From positions 7,060,438 through 7,124,437 of the forward strand of contig JAJEKV010000040.1 of NCBI GenBank assembly GCA_021234155.1: a stretch of 64,000 nt of DNA, written 5' to 3'. Below the pieces are notes generated by a model that ran no database searches, had not been told where the DNA came from, and saw only the letters and a program-made list of their open reading frames with translations. Made by a program: the position numbers and the translations under genes. Source of the DNA: Isoetes taiwanensis (taxonomy: Eukaryota; Streptophyta; Lycopodiopsida; Isoetales; Isoetaceae). Shown piece by piece: positions 37,110-47,947 of the stretch; position 1 is the stretch's first letter; every line of letters begins with the position of its first letter.

Positions 37110-38050
37110 AATGTAACCCTAGACAACCATAGTAGTTAACCTAGTGACATATGCAAGTGTAATGGTTAGCCTAGACAACCATGTCCAGTGGTAAACCTGG
37201 ACATGCAAGTGTAATGGTAAACCTAGACAACTAAGTGTAGTGGTAAATCTGGACATGCACTTGAGATGGTAAACTTGGATATGTAGGTGCAATGGTTAGC
37301 CTGGACAACTAAGTCTAGTGGTAAACTTGAACTTCCAGAGCATATTTGGTAAACCTGGACATGTAGGTGTGCTGGTTAACCTAGACAACAATGTCTAGTG
37401 GTAAACCTAGACAACTAAGTGTAGTGGTAAACTTGGACATGCAAGTCCAATGGTTAGCCTGGACAACCATGTCCAGTGGTAAACCGGGACATGCAAGTGT
37501 AATGGTAAACCTAGACAACTAAGTGTAGTGGTAAACATGAACATGCAAGTCAAATGGTAAACCTGGACATGTAGGTGCAATGGTTAACCTAGACAACCAT
37601 GTGTAGTGGTAAGCCTAGACAACATAGTGTAGTGGTAAACCTGGACATGCACTTGAGATGGTAAACTTGGACATGTAGATGCAATGGTTAGCCTGGACAA
37701 TAAGTGTAGTGGTAAACTTGGACTTCCAAGTTAAATGGTAAACCTGGACATGTAGGTGTAATGGTTAACCTAGACAACCATGTCCAGTGGTAAACCTAGA
37801 CAACTAAGTGTAGTGGTAAACTTGGACATGCAAGTCCAATGGTAAACTTGAACATGCAAGTGCAATAGTTAGCCTGGACAACCATGTCCAGTGGTAAACC
37901 TGGACATGCAAGTGTAATGGTAAACCTGGACAACTAAGTGTAGTGTTAAACCTGGACATGCAAGTCAAATGGTAAACCTGGACATGTAGGTGCAATGGTT
38001 AACCTAGACAACCATGTCTAGTGGTAAACCTAGACAACTAGGTGTAATGG
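37110..38050 (+). repeat. Minisatellite block of FB2 (forward orientation)
   Basis: About 36 units of the 26-bp family (TGGTAAACCTGGACATGCAA and variants), in the same order of variants as block A of FB1. The minus-strand frame 37804-37995 is repeat translation only. Confidence 0.9.
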
Positions 38051-38667
38051 CAAATAATTAGGAAGCATGGTAGAAAATGTTGCAGCAGTCACAGTGGAAC
38101 AGTGCCATGCAACTTAGATAATGAAAGTGGATTGCACGGAACATCAATCATGTTATATTATTCCCCTGCATTGCCTGTGTTATTATTAAATGCTACATCA
38201 ATCATAGTTGAAGAGTCCCATATCAATCATAGTTGAAGAGTTCCATATCAATCACAGCCTGCATCTGGGTTATAAGAAACCTCGACTATCCTGCAGAATT
38301 GTCCTACTCTGCAAATGGTGAGCCCGAGACCATTTTTATATTTGACATGAAATCTAACGGTGGAACATAGCATATTTTTAAATTTGAAATAAAATCTAAT
38401 GGTTGAAATGAGCAAATGGTTGTTTGCCACGTGTAAACCTGTCTGAAGGCATGAACTCGACTATTTTGGCTATGGCTGAGTTCTGTTTCCCGGGTGAATG
38501 CGCTCAGTATTAGTTCTGTTCAGCTCGCGCTCCCACCTGATCAAGGCCGAGAGGCAAACCGAAGCTCAAACGGAGTTCATCTGGCGCCGGCTTGGGCCGC
38601 TTGCATTGAAGGGCAGGGCTGCCACAGAGCTAAGCTTTATTTTTGTGGAATCTTAGGCTCAAGCGCA
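38051..38667. other. Linker and presumed 5' region of the FB2 Ulp1-like gene
   Basis: Homologous to 16796-17377. It includes CATCAATCATAGTTGAAGAG repeated twice (about 38197-38235) and a GC-richer part before the ATG. No convincing TATA box. Confidence 0.45.
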
Positions 38668-40792
38668 ATGTCATCAGATTCAGAGAGCCTTTCCGACTCT
38701 GATAATGAGTACCAGCCCAGCTATGAAGAGAGGAAAGCTGCAGCAGCCGCGAAGGGGAAGGATCCGGTTGCTTTTCAAAAGGGGGCAAAGAAGGGATCGC
38801 CAAGAAGACACGATAGAAGAAGGGAAGAAGGCGCAGGGTCCGTTTACCTCCCCGAGGTTGAAGCGACTTTTCAGTGATGACGACTCGAGATAGAGGAACA
38901 TCACATGAAGCGTGCATACTATCACTCCTTTAAGAAGAAGAGGCACGACCGTTGTTTAGTTTCCGAAAGTGTGTATGGGACCCCGAAAAGAGGTTGAGGC
39001 TGCAGCACACATGAGCAATGTACATAACCTTGCGCTTGTTGTGGAGGGAGCAATTTTTGGGAAGGCGCTGAGGGCAAGCAACCACAAAGCAAAAAGAGAA
39101 GGCCCAACCGGTGACCTTTCGCATATCATCTTGCCTATAGAATGGACCCGAGTACAGTGCAATGTGGTTAATCGAGAGAAGATATCCGAGAAGGTGCCAA
39201 GACCATGCACTCAAGATTGGTTGGGATCGGGTTAGCAAAATGAAGGGGTTGATAGGAGATAAGGAGGCAAAGCACCAAGAAATATCTTTGAAGAGTATGT
39301 TGCCAGGAGGAATGCTGAGTGGGAAAAAGACAAGGAGGCTAGAATGGCCAGATATACGAAGACTATAGCCACTGTTTATGGCTTGGAGGGTGTTGAGGAG
39401 CAAGAATGGAATCCCTTGGCTGCTGATGACAAGCAGACAAGAGAATCTGAGTGGACTTCCCAAGTTAACCGTGTCATGGCAGATCTAAATAAAGAAATCC
39501 TCAAATCTGATGTGTCGGAGGAAGCCCCCGAGGAGCCACCATCAGCAGAGCCCTCGGGCAGCCAGGTAAGTCCACATCCTTCATCTAGTCATGAGAATCA
39601 GCATTCCCCTTTTCCTTCCCCTCTGCTGCAGCTTTCTGATATGATTACACTATCAAAACCAATGAGAGGGTCCTGCCCCATGAGAACAATGCTGAGCCTA
39701 GCTCTAGACTATAAGCTAGATTTCCACACCTTGCAGTAGATAGAGGACCTCTTTACCACGGCTGGGACTGGGAGGCCTAAATCCGGGAAGAAAATTGTGC
39801 TTTCATACAACTGCCAATGGCCCATTCACGTCAAGAGCCCAATATGGGCCTGGGGTTCTCATCAAGAGAGGTGAATTTGTGATAGAGCAGGCCCAGGTGT
39901 AGTGCTTTGAGTTTAACAGCACCAGACGATCCAGAAAAAGATGTTTAAATCATGGGTGAACGAGGAATCTGTTGGGCCATATCTAATGTAAGTTCTTCCA
40001 CTGTAATTGATTTGCTATGTTTGCTTCAATTTAAAAACCATGATGTGCATTCATGCGGCTTTAATCCAATTTTTTTTTTGCTTTATTTGCTTTCATGCAT
40101 TCAAAGCAGATTGATCGGAGGAAGCATCATTCTTTGGATACATCCTAATTTGATGGGTCTCGTATCTGCAAAACATGATCACCTCTTCGAGAAGTCAAGC
40201 CCCACTCCCACCAGCTCCATTGAAGCGTAAGAAGAAGAGACAGGATTCAAAGGAAGACGAAGATCCAATAGAAGAAATATTTTGGTATTGGCTGCCCGTA
40301 TGCTGAAGGTAAGTTGACCAATTCTATTTCCCATTAGTGTGTTTTTTTTTAACCCTCAAGCACTGATTTTTGCACACCGCAGTGGGCCATTGAGCCCCTC
40401 AGATGTATTCTCGCTATGATGTTCTAGATCTGCAAAGCTCTTGGGACGAATACACCCTCGTTGCTCCACTTTGATTGTGTTAGTGACTACCATTCAACCT
40501 TGGAAAATGCTGCCATGAAGTAAGTGTATTCCCTTTGTGTATTGGTTTAGTCATCATAATCTGAATTTCTTTTGATTTGCTTTAGTATTCTCAAGAAAGT
40601 GCACGAGTCATGGTCTGCCAATCACCACGCGTATGCGGATGTCCTTCTTCTTCGTGTGCCATGCCCCGAGCAAGACAATGGATCTGATTGTGGCATCTAC
40701 ACTATATTGTATGCCAAGTATTTTCTCCAGGATTTCATTTTGAAGAAGGCCGAGGAACCCTATCCGAAGGCAAGTAAAAAAGTCATATATTG
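38668..40792 (+). pseudogene. Ulp1-like (C48) protease gene, FB2 copy, nearly intact but broken
   Basis: The ATG at 38668 opens an acidic serine-rich N-terminus (MSSDSESLSDSDNEYQPSYE), then an Ala/Lys stretch. The C2H2-like region lies at about 38945-39020. The middle frame 39344-39739 is long and clean (TIATVYGLEGVEEQEWNPL, TRESEWTSQVNRVMADLNKE, SEEAPEEPPSAEP), and probably ends at a GTAAG donor after AGCCAG (39566). FHTLQ is followed by TAG near 39737. In the Ulp1 domain the His region reads GGCCATTGAGCC (40386), so the Trp after the catalytic His is a stop. LLHFDCVSDYHST is near 40462. The Cys loop is intact: PCPEQDNGSDCGIYTILYAK (40662-40721). The gene is truncated at about 40792 by a replaced segment. 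Confidence 0.75.
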
Positions 40793-42253
40793 CTTCGGTT
40801 CTATTGCGCTAGCAATAGAACCGCCATTCCTTGGATGGGGACGCCACCTCAGCTCCTTTCCCTTTTTATAGCCCATTTTTCCTTTTCTTTGGTTATCGGC
40901 GTTCTCCTTGGGCTTTTCTCCTATCTTACGGTCGCCTCTACCTGGTTTCCTACCTTCAACTAAGCCGGTCGTACCTGAAGAGCTCAACTGTGGTGTGCCT
41001 ACCGCCTACGTGCCTACCCAAGAAAGCTTGTTCAAGGTACGATGATCGTGATATTTTTTATTTTAATCCTGTTTCGTTTGTGGTTCGTGATTCTTCTCTG
41101 GGTTGGGATGCATTTTTTCGGAGTCTTGGCGTCAATCCCCTCCCGGTTATGGCATGGTCAAGGATTTCTTGAGCGTTTTTCGGTTAGTTGGTTGCTTTCG
41201 ATTTTTGTTCCTGTTTGTTTTGATTCAGTTGAATCCGGCTTGCTTGCCAACAACTTGGCTCTTCTTGCCTCCGGAACCTTTTTTGGTTTTTCTGTTTTTG
41301 TCGGCCTCGCCCGGGGAATTGTGGGCTTAATCGGGACCCGTTATCGCCTCCCGCTAAGACGGTTTGGCGATTGGGGCGTGGGGTGCTCTCGATTTCGTTC
41401 GGTTTTGTTTTGATTCGGCCGAATCCGTCTTGGCCTTTGGGTCTTCTTGTTTCCGGAAACCCTTTGGTTTTTTCTCTTTGTCCAGCCTCTGCCATTGAAT
41501 TGTGGGCAAATCCGGCCCGTTACTATCTCCTGCCAGTCGGTTTGGCAGTGGGGCATGGATTCGGCTGCCATAGCCCGAGCCTGCTGCTCCGGTGCTCGAT
41601 CCGGTTTCGGCCACCCTCCCTAGCTCCTCCTCAGATCATTTTCCAGGTCCGATTTCTTGTATTTCCAATCTATTGCTCAAGTTCCTCTTCGATACTGCTT
41701 CTCGGTCTCTGTGTTGGCTTCAAGATCGGCCTCCTTTGCTTACTCCAGTTACTGCCCTTACTTTTTGGTTTTCGGCTCTGTCAGGCCCTCCAGCATCCAT
41801 CTCCTCTGCCACCTTCTGTGTTGCCGTCTTTCTCTGCATTCGGTTGTTTTCCCTCTCTGCGTTCCGCCTTCACCGACCTTCATAGCTGCCGCTTCCGTCA
41901 CTTATGATGCAGGGATACCGGACCGTCAACCCGGTTTACCCCGGTTGGTTGGGATACGCTGTCCCAGATTCCCCTCGAACCATTGTTTTTTCTTTTTTGT
42001 TGGGTTAATTTTCGTTTTCGTACCTTATTTGTTTGAGGTTGTTCTTTGGATGTCTTTGTTGTTGGTGTTGTCTTTACCATTTCGTTCTCTGGGTTTCTTT
42101 TCTGGTTGTTATTATTATTTTTGGTCGCAAGTCTCTTTTTCTTTGGGCTTCTTCTCTTCCTAACATTGTCACGTTGGTGCTGTGGGTTCGGTTTTTCTTG
42201 CTTCTTTGCCTTTCCTCGCCCTTTACGTTTTCTCGTCAATTTTTCATCATATG
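40793..42253. other. Replaced segment in FB2, T-rich, with a 191-bp tandem duplication
   Basis: It replaces what in FB1 is about 19506-19945. It starts with a perfect hairpin (arms CGGTTCTATTGC and GCAATAGAACCG, 4-base loop, 40796-40823). It is rich in T and in TC/TG words. A unit of about 191 bp (starting TTTTGATTC(A/G)G near 41219 and 41410) is repeated once and diverged. Many overlapping frames are open on both strands (for example 41371-41907), but none looks like a protein family. Its origin is unknown. Confidence 0.55.
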
Positions 42254-43730
42254 TTAAGTATATAGATCTAAACATCATGTAAACATATCTTGTAAATATA
42301 AAGTAAGCATATCTTGCAAACATATCATGTGAACATAAAATAGACTTACATAAAATTCTAAACATCATGTATGTAAATAAACATCATGTGCACATATCAA
42401 GTATACATTTCCAAACATCATGTAAACATATCTTGTAAACATCAAGTAAACATATCTTGCAAACATATCTTGCTAACATGTCTATACTTACATGTCTAGG
42501 TTAACCACTTTACATGGATGTCCAGGTTAACCAGAAGACTTACATGTCTAGGTTTACCACTTTACATGGATGTCCAGGTTAACCACTAGACTTACATGTC
42601 TAGGTTAGCCACTAGAGTTGCATGTCTACGTTTACCACTAGAGTTACATGTCCAGGTTTACCACTAGACTTGCATGTCTAGGTTAACCACTAGAGTTGCA
42701 TGTCTAGGTTAACCACTTTACATGGATGTCCAAGTTTACCACTAGACTTACATGTCTAGGTTAACCACTAGAGTTGCATGTCTAGGTTAACCACTTTACA
42801 TGGATGTCCAGGTTTACCACTAGACTTACTTGTCTAGGTTAACCACTAGAGTTGCATGTCTAGGTTAGCCACTTTACATGGATGTCCAGCTTTACCACTA
42901 GACTTACTTGTCTAGGTTAACCACTAGAGTTGCATGTCTAGGTTAACCACTTTACATGGATGTCCAGGTTTACCACTAGACTTACTTGTCTAGGTTAACC
43001 ACTAGAGTTGCATGTCTAGGTTAACCACTTTACATGGTTGTCCAGGTTAACCACTAGACTTACATGTCTAGGTTAACCACTAGAGTTGCATGTCTAGGTT
43101 AACCACTTTACATAGATGTCCAGGTATACCACTAGACTTGTCCAGGTTAACCACCTAAGTGGATCATTTGTCTAGGTTAACCACTTTACATGGTTGTCCA
43201 GGTTAACCACTAGACTTACATGTCTAGGTTAACCACTAGAGTTGCATGTCTAGGTTAACCACTTTACATGGATGTCCAAATTTACCACTAGACTTGTCCA
43301 GGTTAACCACCTAAGTGGATCATTTGTCTAGGTTAACCACTATACTTGTCTAGGTTAACCACTCTACTTGTCTAGGTTAACCACTTTACATGATTGTCCA
43401 GGTTAACCACTAGACTTACATGTCTAGGTTAACCACTATATTTACTTGTCCAGGTTAACCACTTGACATGGATGTCCAGGTTGACCACTAGACAGCCTAG
43501 TCTAGGTTAACCACTAGAGTTGCATGTCTAGGTTAAGCACTTGACATGGTTGTCCTGGTTAACCATTAGAGTTGTCCAGGTTATCCACTAGAGTTGTCCA
43601 GGTTAACCACCATACTTGTATAGTTTAACCACTATACTTGTCCAGGTTTACCACTATACTTGTCCACTATACTTGTCCAGGTTAACCACTAGGGTCACTT
43701 GTCTAGGTTAACCAATAGCTAGAATGTCGT
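42254..43730 (-). repeat. Minisatellite block of FB2 (reverse orientation) with AT-rich preface
   Basis: The AT-rich 12-mers (AAACATATCTTG) occupy 42254-42480. About 48 units of GGTTAACCACTAGAGTTGCA plus TGTCTA follow to 43730. It corresponds to one higher-order unit of FB1 block B. Confidence 0.9.
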
Positions 43731-43886
43731 CTTGAGGGTAGGTAAATGTCGTCTCGAGGGTAGTTAAATGTCGTCTCGTGGGTAGGTGAATGCTCTATAG
43801 TGAGGGTAGGTAATAGTCGACTCGTGAGTAGGTAAATGTCTTTATCGATGAAGGGATGTATTTCTAAAACCCTAAACCCCATATTC

Positions 43887-43895
43887 TATAAATAG
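43887..43895 (+). promoter_or_regulatory. TATA box of the small FB gene, FB2
   Basis: TATAAATAG lies 73 bp before the ATG at 43968. It sits in the same conserved context as the sites at 25047 and 26676. Confidence 0.65.
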
Positions 43896-43967
43896 TTCTA
43901 TCTCGATGCGTTCTTCCATTGTGCAGCTTCCACTCCCATTCTTGCAATTGTTTTTTAGTGACCAGCT

Positions 43968-44388
43968 ATGGAAGATGTGCTCCGACGCTTGAACCAGATC
44001 CAAGGGGAGCTCAGAATTCGGGAGTAGCATAATATAAAACCGGTTTTTACTAGTAAGGCCTTGCTTACATGCAACTTCTGTAGATTTTTCCTTTCTAACT
44101 TCGTCTGGGTTCTTCTATCTTGGTGTAGGAGCCGTCGAGAAGATGGCCGAGAAGGGAGTCACTCGAATACCCCCTCCTCCGGAAGAGGAAGAGGACTACG
44201 AGATGAGGATACAACAGATGAAGGCCTTGAAGAAATACCTGATCGGCGAAAAGGCAATGAGGGCACTGCTTGAGGGCACTGCACTGCCTCGAAGGATAAG
44301 AGTGTGTCTCCAGGAGATGGCTCGAGTTTGGAAGCACCACAGAAAAGAGTTGATAAAAATGATTCTGCAGTCAACTCACGGTTTCTAG
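43968..44388 (+). CDS. Small FB-borne gene, best-preserved copy, unknown product
   Basis: Exon 1 from 43968 reads MEDVLRRLNQIQGELRIRE and runs into TAG. A donor (GTAGCA) overlaps that stop, and an acceptor (TTGGTGTAG) lies at 44121-44129. From there a frame gives AVEKMAEKGVTRIPPPPEEE, then DYEMRIQQMKALKKYLIGEK and AMRALLEGTALPRRIRVCLQ, ending ...ILQSTHGF at 44388. The ATG at 44143 could also start it without splicing (81 residues). The product is acidic and proline-rich at the front and basic and helical behind. I do not recognise a family. The alternative frame (44061-44273) is probably a shadow. Exact exon joining is uncertain. Confidence 0.45.
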
Positions 44389-44399
44389 TGTGAAGTCGT

Positions 44400-44700
44400 C
44401 GACCTCGCCATCACCCTTGAACCACAACTCCATGTCGAGAAGGTCGGGCCAGAGTCGAGCTCGAGAGGAATACAGAGAGTTGTTTGGGTGAAGTCCTATG
44501 GTTCAGATTGACTCGTTGTTTTTTCATAGTCTAATGGTCTAAGGAAGGTTTCTCATAATGTAATTGTTTTTTTCAAATTTACACTTGGTTTCTTCTTATT
44601 TGAGGGAGTGCTTAGACATCTAAGTAACCTGAACAGCCTAGTTTAGTGGTTTAGTCAATCTGAACCATAGGACTTCACCCAAACAACCTGATGAAAGCAC
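44400..44700. other. Hinge of FB2 (deletion junction)
   Basis: Matches the central hinge of FB1 up to CCTAGTTTAGTGG. A short mirrored piece (AATCTGAACCATAGGACTTC, complementary to 44488-44510) follows. After about 44690 the sequence is directly the reverse complement of the linker near 38340. The Ulp1 gene and minisatellite expected on the right arm are absent. Confidence 0.65.
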
Positions 44701-46050
44701 AATCAAGTCAAATATAAAAATGGTCTCGGGCTCACCGTTTGCAGAGTAGGACAATTCTGCAGGATAGTCGAGGTTTCTTATAACCCAGATGCAGGCTGTG
44801 ATTGATATGGGACTCTTCAACTATGATTGATATGGGACTCTTCAACTATGATTGATGTAGCATTTAATAATAACACATGCAATGCAGAGGAATAATATAA
44901 CATGATTGGTGTTCCGTGCAATCCAGTTTCATTATCTAAGTTGCATGGCACTGTTCCACTGTAACTGGTGCAACATTTTCCACCATGCTTCCTAATTATT
45001 TGCCATTACACCTAGTTGTCTAGGTTTACCACTAGACATGGTTGTCTAGGTTAACCATTGCACCTACATGTCCAGGTTTACCATCTCAAGTGCATGTCCA
45101 GGTTTACCACTAGACTTAGTTGTCTAGGTTTACCATTACACTTGCATGTCCAGGTTTACCACTGGACATGGTTGTCCAGGCTAACCATTACACTTGCATA
45201 TGTCACTAGGTTAACTACTATGGTTGTCTAGGGTTAACTTCTATGCACGTATATGACATTAGATTAGGGTGATTATGTGACAATACTTACTGTTAAGGTT
45301 GGTTATCCAGTGACAATACTTACTGATTTTGCTAAAAAACTTGATAAGTTGGGTTTTCTTAGCAAAAGAAAGTTGTTAGGTTGACATGTATCTTCAAAAT
45401 GGAGCACATTGGAGCAATGGAGCATATTACTAAAAAAACACTTTCATAAAACCGTGGCAAAACAATAGCAGAAAATAATATTTATTTCTTTACAATAGCA
45501 TCTTCAAAATTATACTTCGGGTGGTTCAAACGGCCTGTCACTGCAGGTTACAAGTGCCATTGTAGGAGCGGGTACGGTGATGATTGAGGGATCACCATTC
45601 TCCATAGCAGCGAGGAGTCCATTCCTTAAGCGGGTGTGAGCAGTCCCTTTCCTTCGGTTCCCGCTTCGGATGCATGCCTCGGATAGCGGATGGGCCATCC
45701 CGGATGGCCGATGCATGATGCATTGGCAGGCCGATGGTGATTCGATCCATGGCCGAGCTTACCACGATTTTCTGCCCGGGTTTACCACTTCTCGGAGTAG
45801 GAATATGGCGCTTCGTCCAGCACACATAAACATCAGTTCAAAGCCCACATCTGTTCAAAGCATATTCTTTTCCAGCTTTGTTTTTGCCTTTTCGCTTTGG
45901 TCCTCCATCACTTTTACGGATACCTCGGCCCAGATGCATGTCGGCAGTTGGACGCAGGTACTGGATATGCTGGAATTCTTGATCAAGGAATATGCATGAG
46001 ATGCTAGTTGCTCTCGCACAGCAAATCGACGAGCCCATCAGACGAACACT

Positions 46051-46560
46051 ATGGTACAGACTGAGCCACTGGAGGAACCACACATGTGTGGATTTAGATA
46101 TACCCATGCAGGAGCTAGTTTAGGAGCATACACCCCGGTCAGCGTTAGCCACCAGATGGATGGCATGATAAGGCTATTCGGGTGGTACACACGTGACTCG
46201 TGTAGCACACGCAGCGTCATCACTCACCTCGCCCTCCAAAGAAGATCGCCAAGTGAAATCGGTCTTCTTTGGTGTCTTGTGGGGGGTTCCGGCGACGCAG
46301 ACTATAGATCTGAGAGGTGGGCATTTTTTCATGGACACCATGCCTATTCGCAGCCCAGGATCTTTCACAGTGCACCGGGTGGGAGCTAATCGGCCTGACC
46401 GGCCACGCCATCTTCTGGTGCATTTTTCGACGTCCCTGGACAGACTATATGTTTTACATCACAGTAGTCACCTCCAGGGCAGTCACTTCTCAGTACAAGA
46501 GGGCCTCTCTCTAACCCAGCTCACTTTCGGCGAATCTAGATGATGCAAAGGTCCGTGGAG
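46051..46560 (+). pseudogene. LINE ORF1-like fragment
   Basis: The frame 46193-46543 ends with RPDRPRHLLVHFSTSLDRLY, then SSHLQGSHFSVQEGLSLTQL. This resembles the RNA-binding part of L1-type ORF1 proteins (PRxxLVxF ... LxG..xSVQEDLS). A second fragment with the same words lies at 52372-52581 on the minus strand. Earlier parts of the segment (46051-46389, another frame) may be the same protein frameshifted. Assigned from motif resemblance only. Confidence 0.45.
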
Positions 46561-47947
46561 GCCGTGCTCCGTAAGAAATGCCGGCGTTAATGCGAGGCGG
46601 CTAAGAATTACTCTTGATCAGTGGCCGGCAGACCCCTGGTTGGGATACATCTAGTAGCCCTGCCTTATTTTTGTATATGTTTTCTTTGTGTTTTGGGATG
46701 GGGTTTGCTCCCTGAGTTCCATTTGGGCTTCGGCTCCTTGCTGTATTGGTGCCATAACCCGATTGGGTTCCCCTAGACGTTAAAAACTTTTCTTTCTTTC
46801 TTTTTTTCTTAGCATCTATCCCAACTTTTTGTGCTTTTTACAGGGCTTTGTATAGGTTTGCAAGTGATAAAGGTAATCAAAGCATTGGAGAGTTACATAT
46901 AGACGAAACACTAGCTTCATCACAATCAATTCAAGTAAGGATGTGAAGCTAGACTTGTGAAGGCAACATAGAAAGCAGCCTGTTAAAATTCAAAGAACCT
47001 ATTAAAATTCAAAGAACCTATTGCATTATTTATCCGTTGTCTTGCTGCTTTGTCATTTGCATATTTAGCAAGAAACATCTCACTTTCATTACTACATGCA
47101 ATTGCACATATTATGCCCCCCCAAGTATAGATTACATTTTAGCAGATTTTGACTTCATTAATGCATTTCTTGTAATTGCGTTAGCATTCTGCTTTCTAGG
47201 AATCGAGTGGCACATGTTCTAGTACAGAAGATTCGTAGGCTGTAACAAAAGCTTCTGCATATTGAAAACTATGTCTTGGAGATTTCTACATTGTTTAAGT
47301 TTCTCAATCCACTAGATATATTTTAACATTGTAGCAATCCTTCCAACCTAATAGCCATGCAACTCCCTATTGAAGTTGGCAATTCTTCACCTTGCAAGAG
47401 GACCTTATTTTTCAATACTCATAACAAACATTATTTGCGTCATTAAAACAGCAAATTCAACGTTAGAAATCATTTATGCCCCTTGTGCTTTTTTTGTCTT
47501 TGTTCTCTACATATGTGAACTCATTTGCCCACTATACGAGAATAAATTATCCGCTACAAAAACTACCGAACCTAAAATTATCAAGTTCAAAACATCTCAT
47601 TTGCCCACCATATGACGATAAACTATCCAATGTAAAAACTGCCGAACCTAAAACTACAAGTTCAAATGCATATCAATATTATTAATTTGGGATTTTCAGG
47701 TTTGTCTAGTAATGTTTTCATCCCTAATCAAATGCAAAACTAGATCCAAGCCTAAAACTGCCCAAGCCTCCTGTTGCGCCTTTTTGCTAGTTCTTTCTTT
47801 AAATTTTTATATAATGGAGTTCATTCTTCTTCTAAAAATGTCAATTATAAAATCAACCCTATCCTGTCCATTTTTTAATCCTTTTTCTTCCAAAGCTGCT
47901 GAAAAGCAACCTTTCATTGGCCTTTGTGAAAGAGATTTGGCACACAA
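46561..47947. other. Intergenic region downstream of the alpha-galactosidase-like gene
   Basis: A T-rich tract (TTTCTTTCTTTCTTTTTTTC near 46791-46809) may be the end of the retroelement fragment above. The rest is AT-rich with short open frames and no family features. Confidence 0.4.

Larger units (their letters stand above)
36557..45817. mobile_element. Foldback element FB2 with long inverted ends and Ulp1 cargo
   Basis: The left end (36557-38340) and right end (44700-45817) are inverted copies. Tips align at GACG..GCGCCA and TATTCCTACTCCG, then AAGTGGTAAACCCGGGCAG. The left arm has a tip, minisatellite block (37110-38050), linker and Ulp1-like gene. After a replaced segment come the reversed minisatellite, the promoter and the small gene. 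The right arm is a deletion derivative: it jumps near 44690 from the hinge directly to the linker, then has a short minisatellite and the tip. No clear target duplication was found (TCATCCAAA against CAGCACACA). Confidence 0.75.

Noticed and set aside
41042-42282. Hydrophobic open frames as membrane-protein genes
   Set aside because: T-rich DNA gives Phe/Leu/Val-rich frames on several registers at once. None has homology or a consistent extent.
36546-45826. A 9-bp target duplication for FB2
   Set aside because: Flanks of the aligned tips (TCATCCAAA and CAGCACACA) do not match. Shifting the boundary by a few bases does not produce a duplication.
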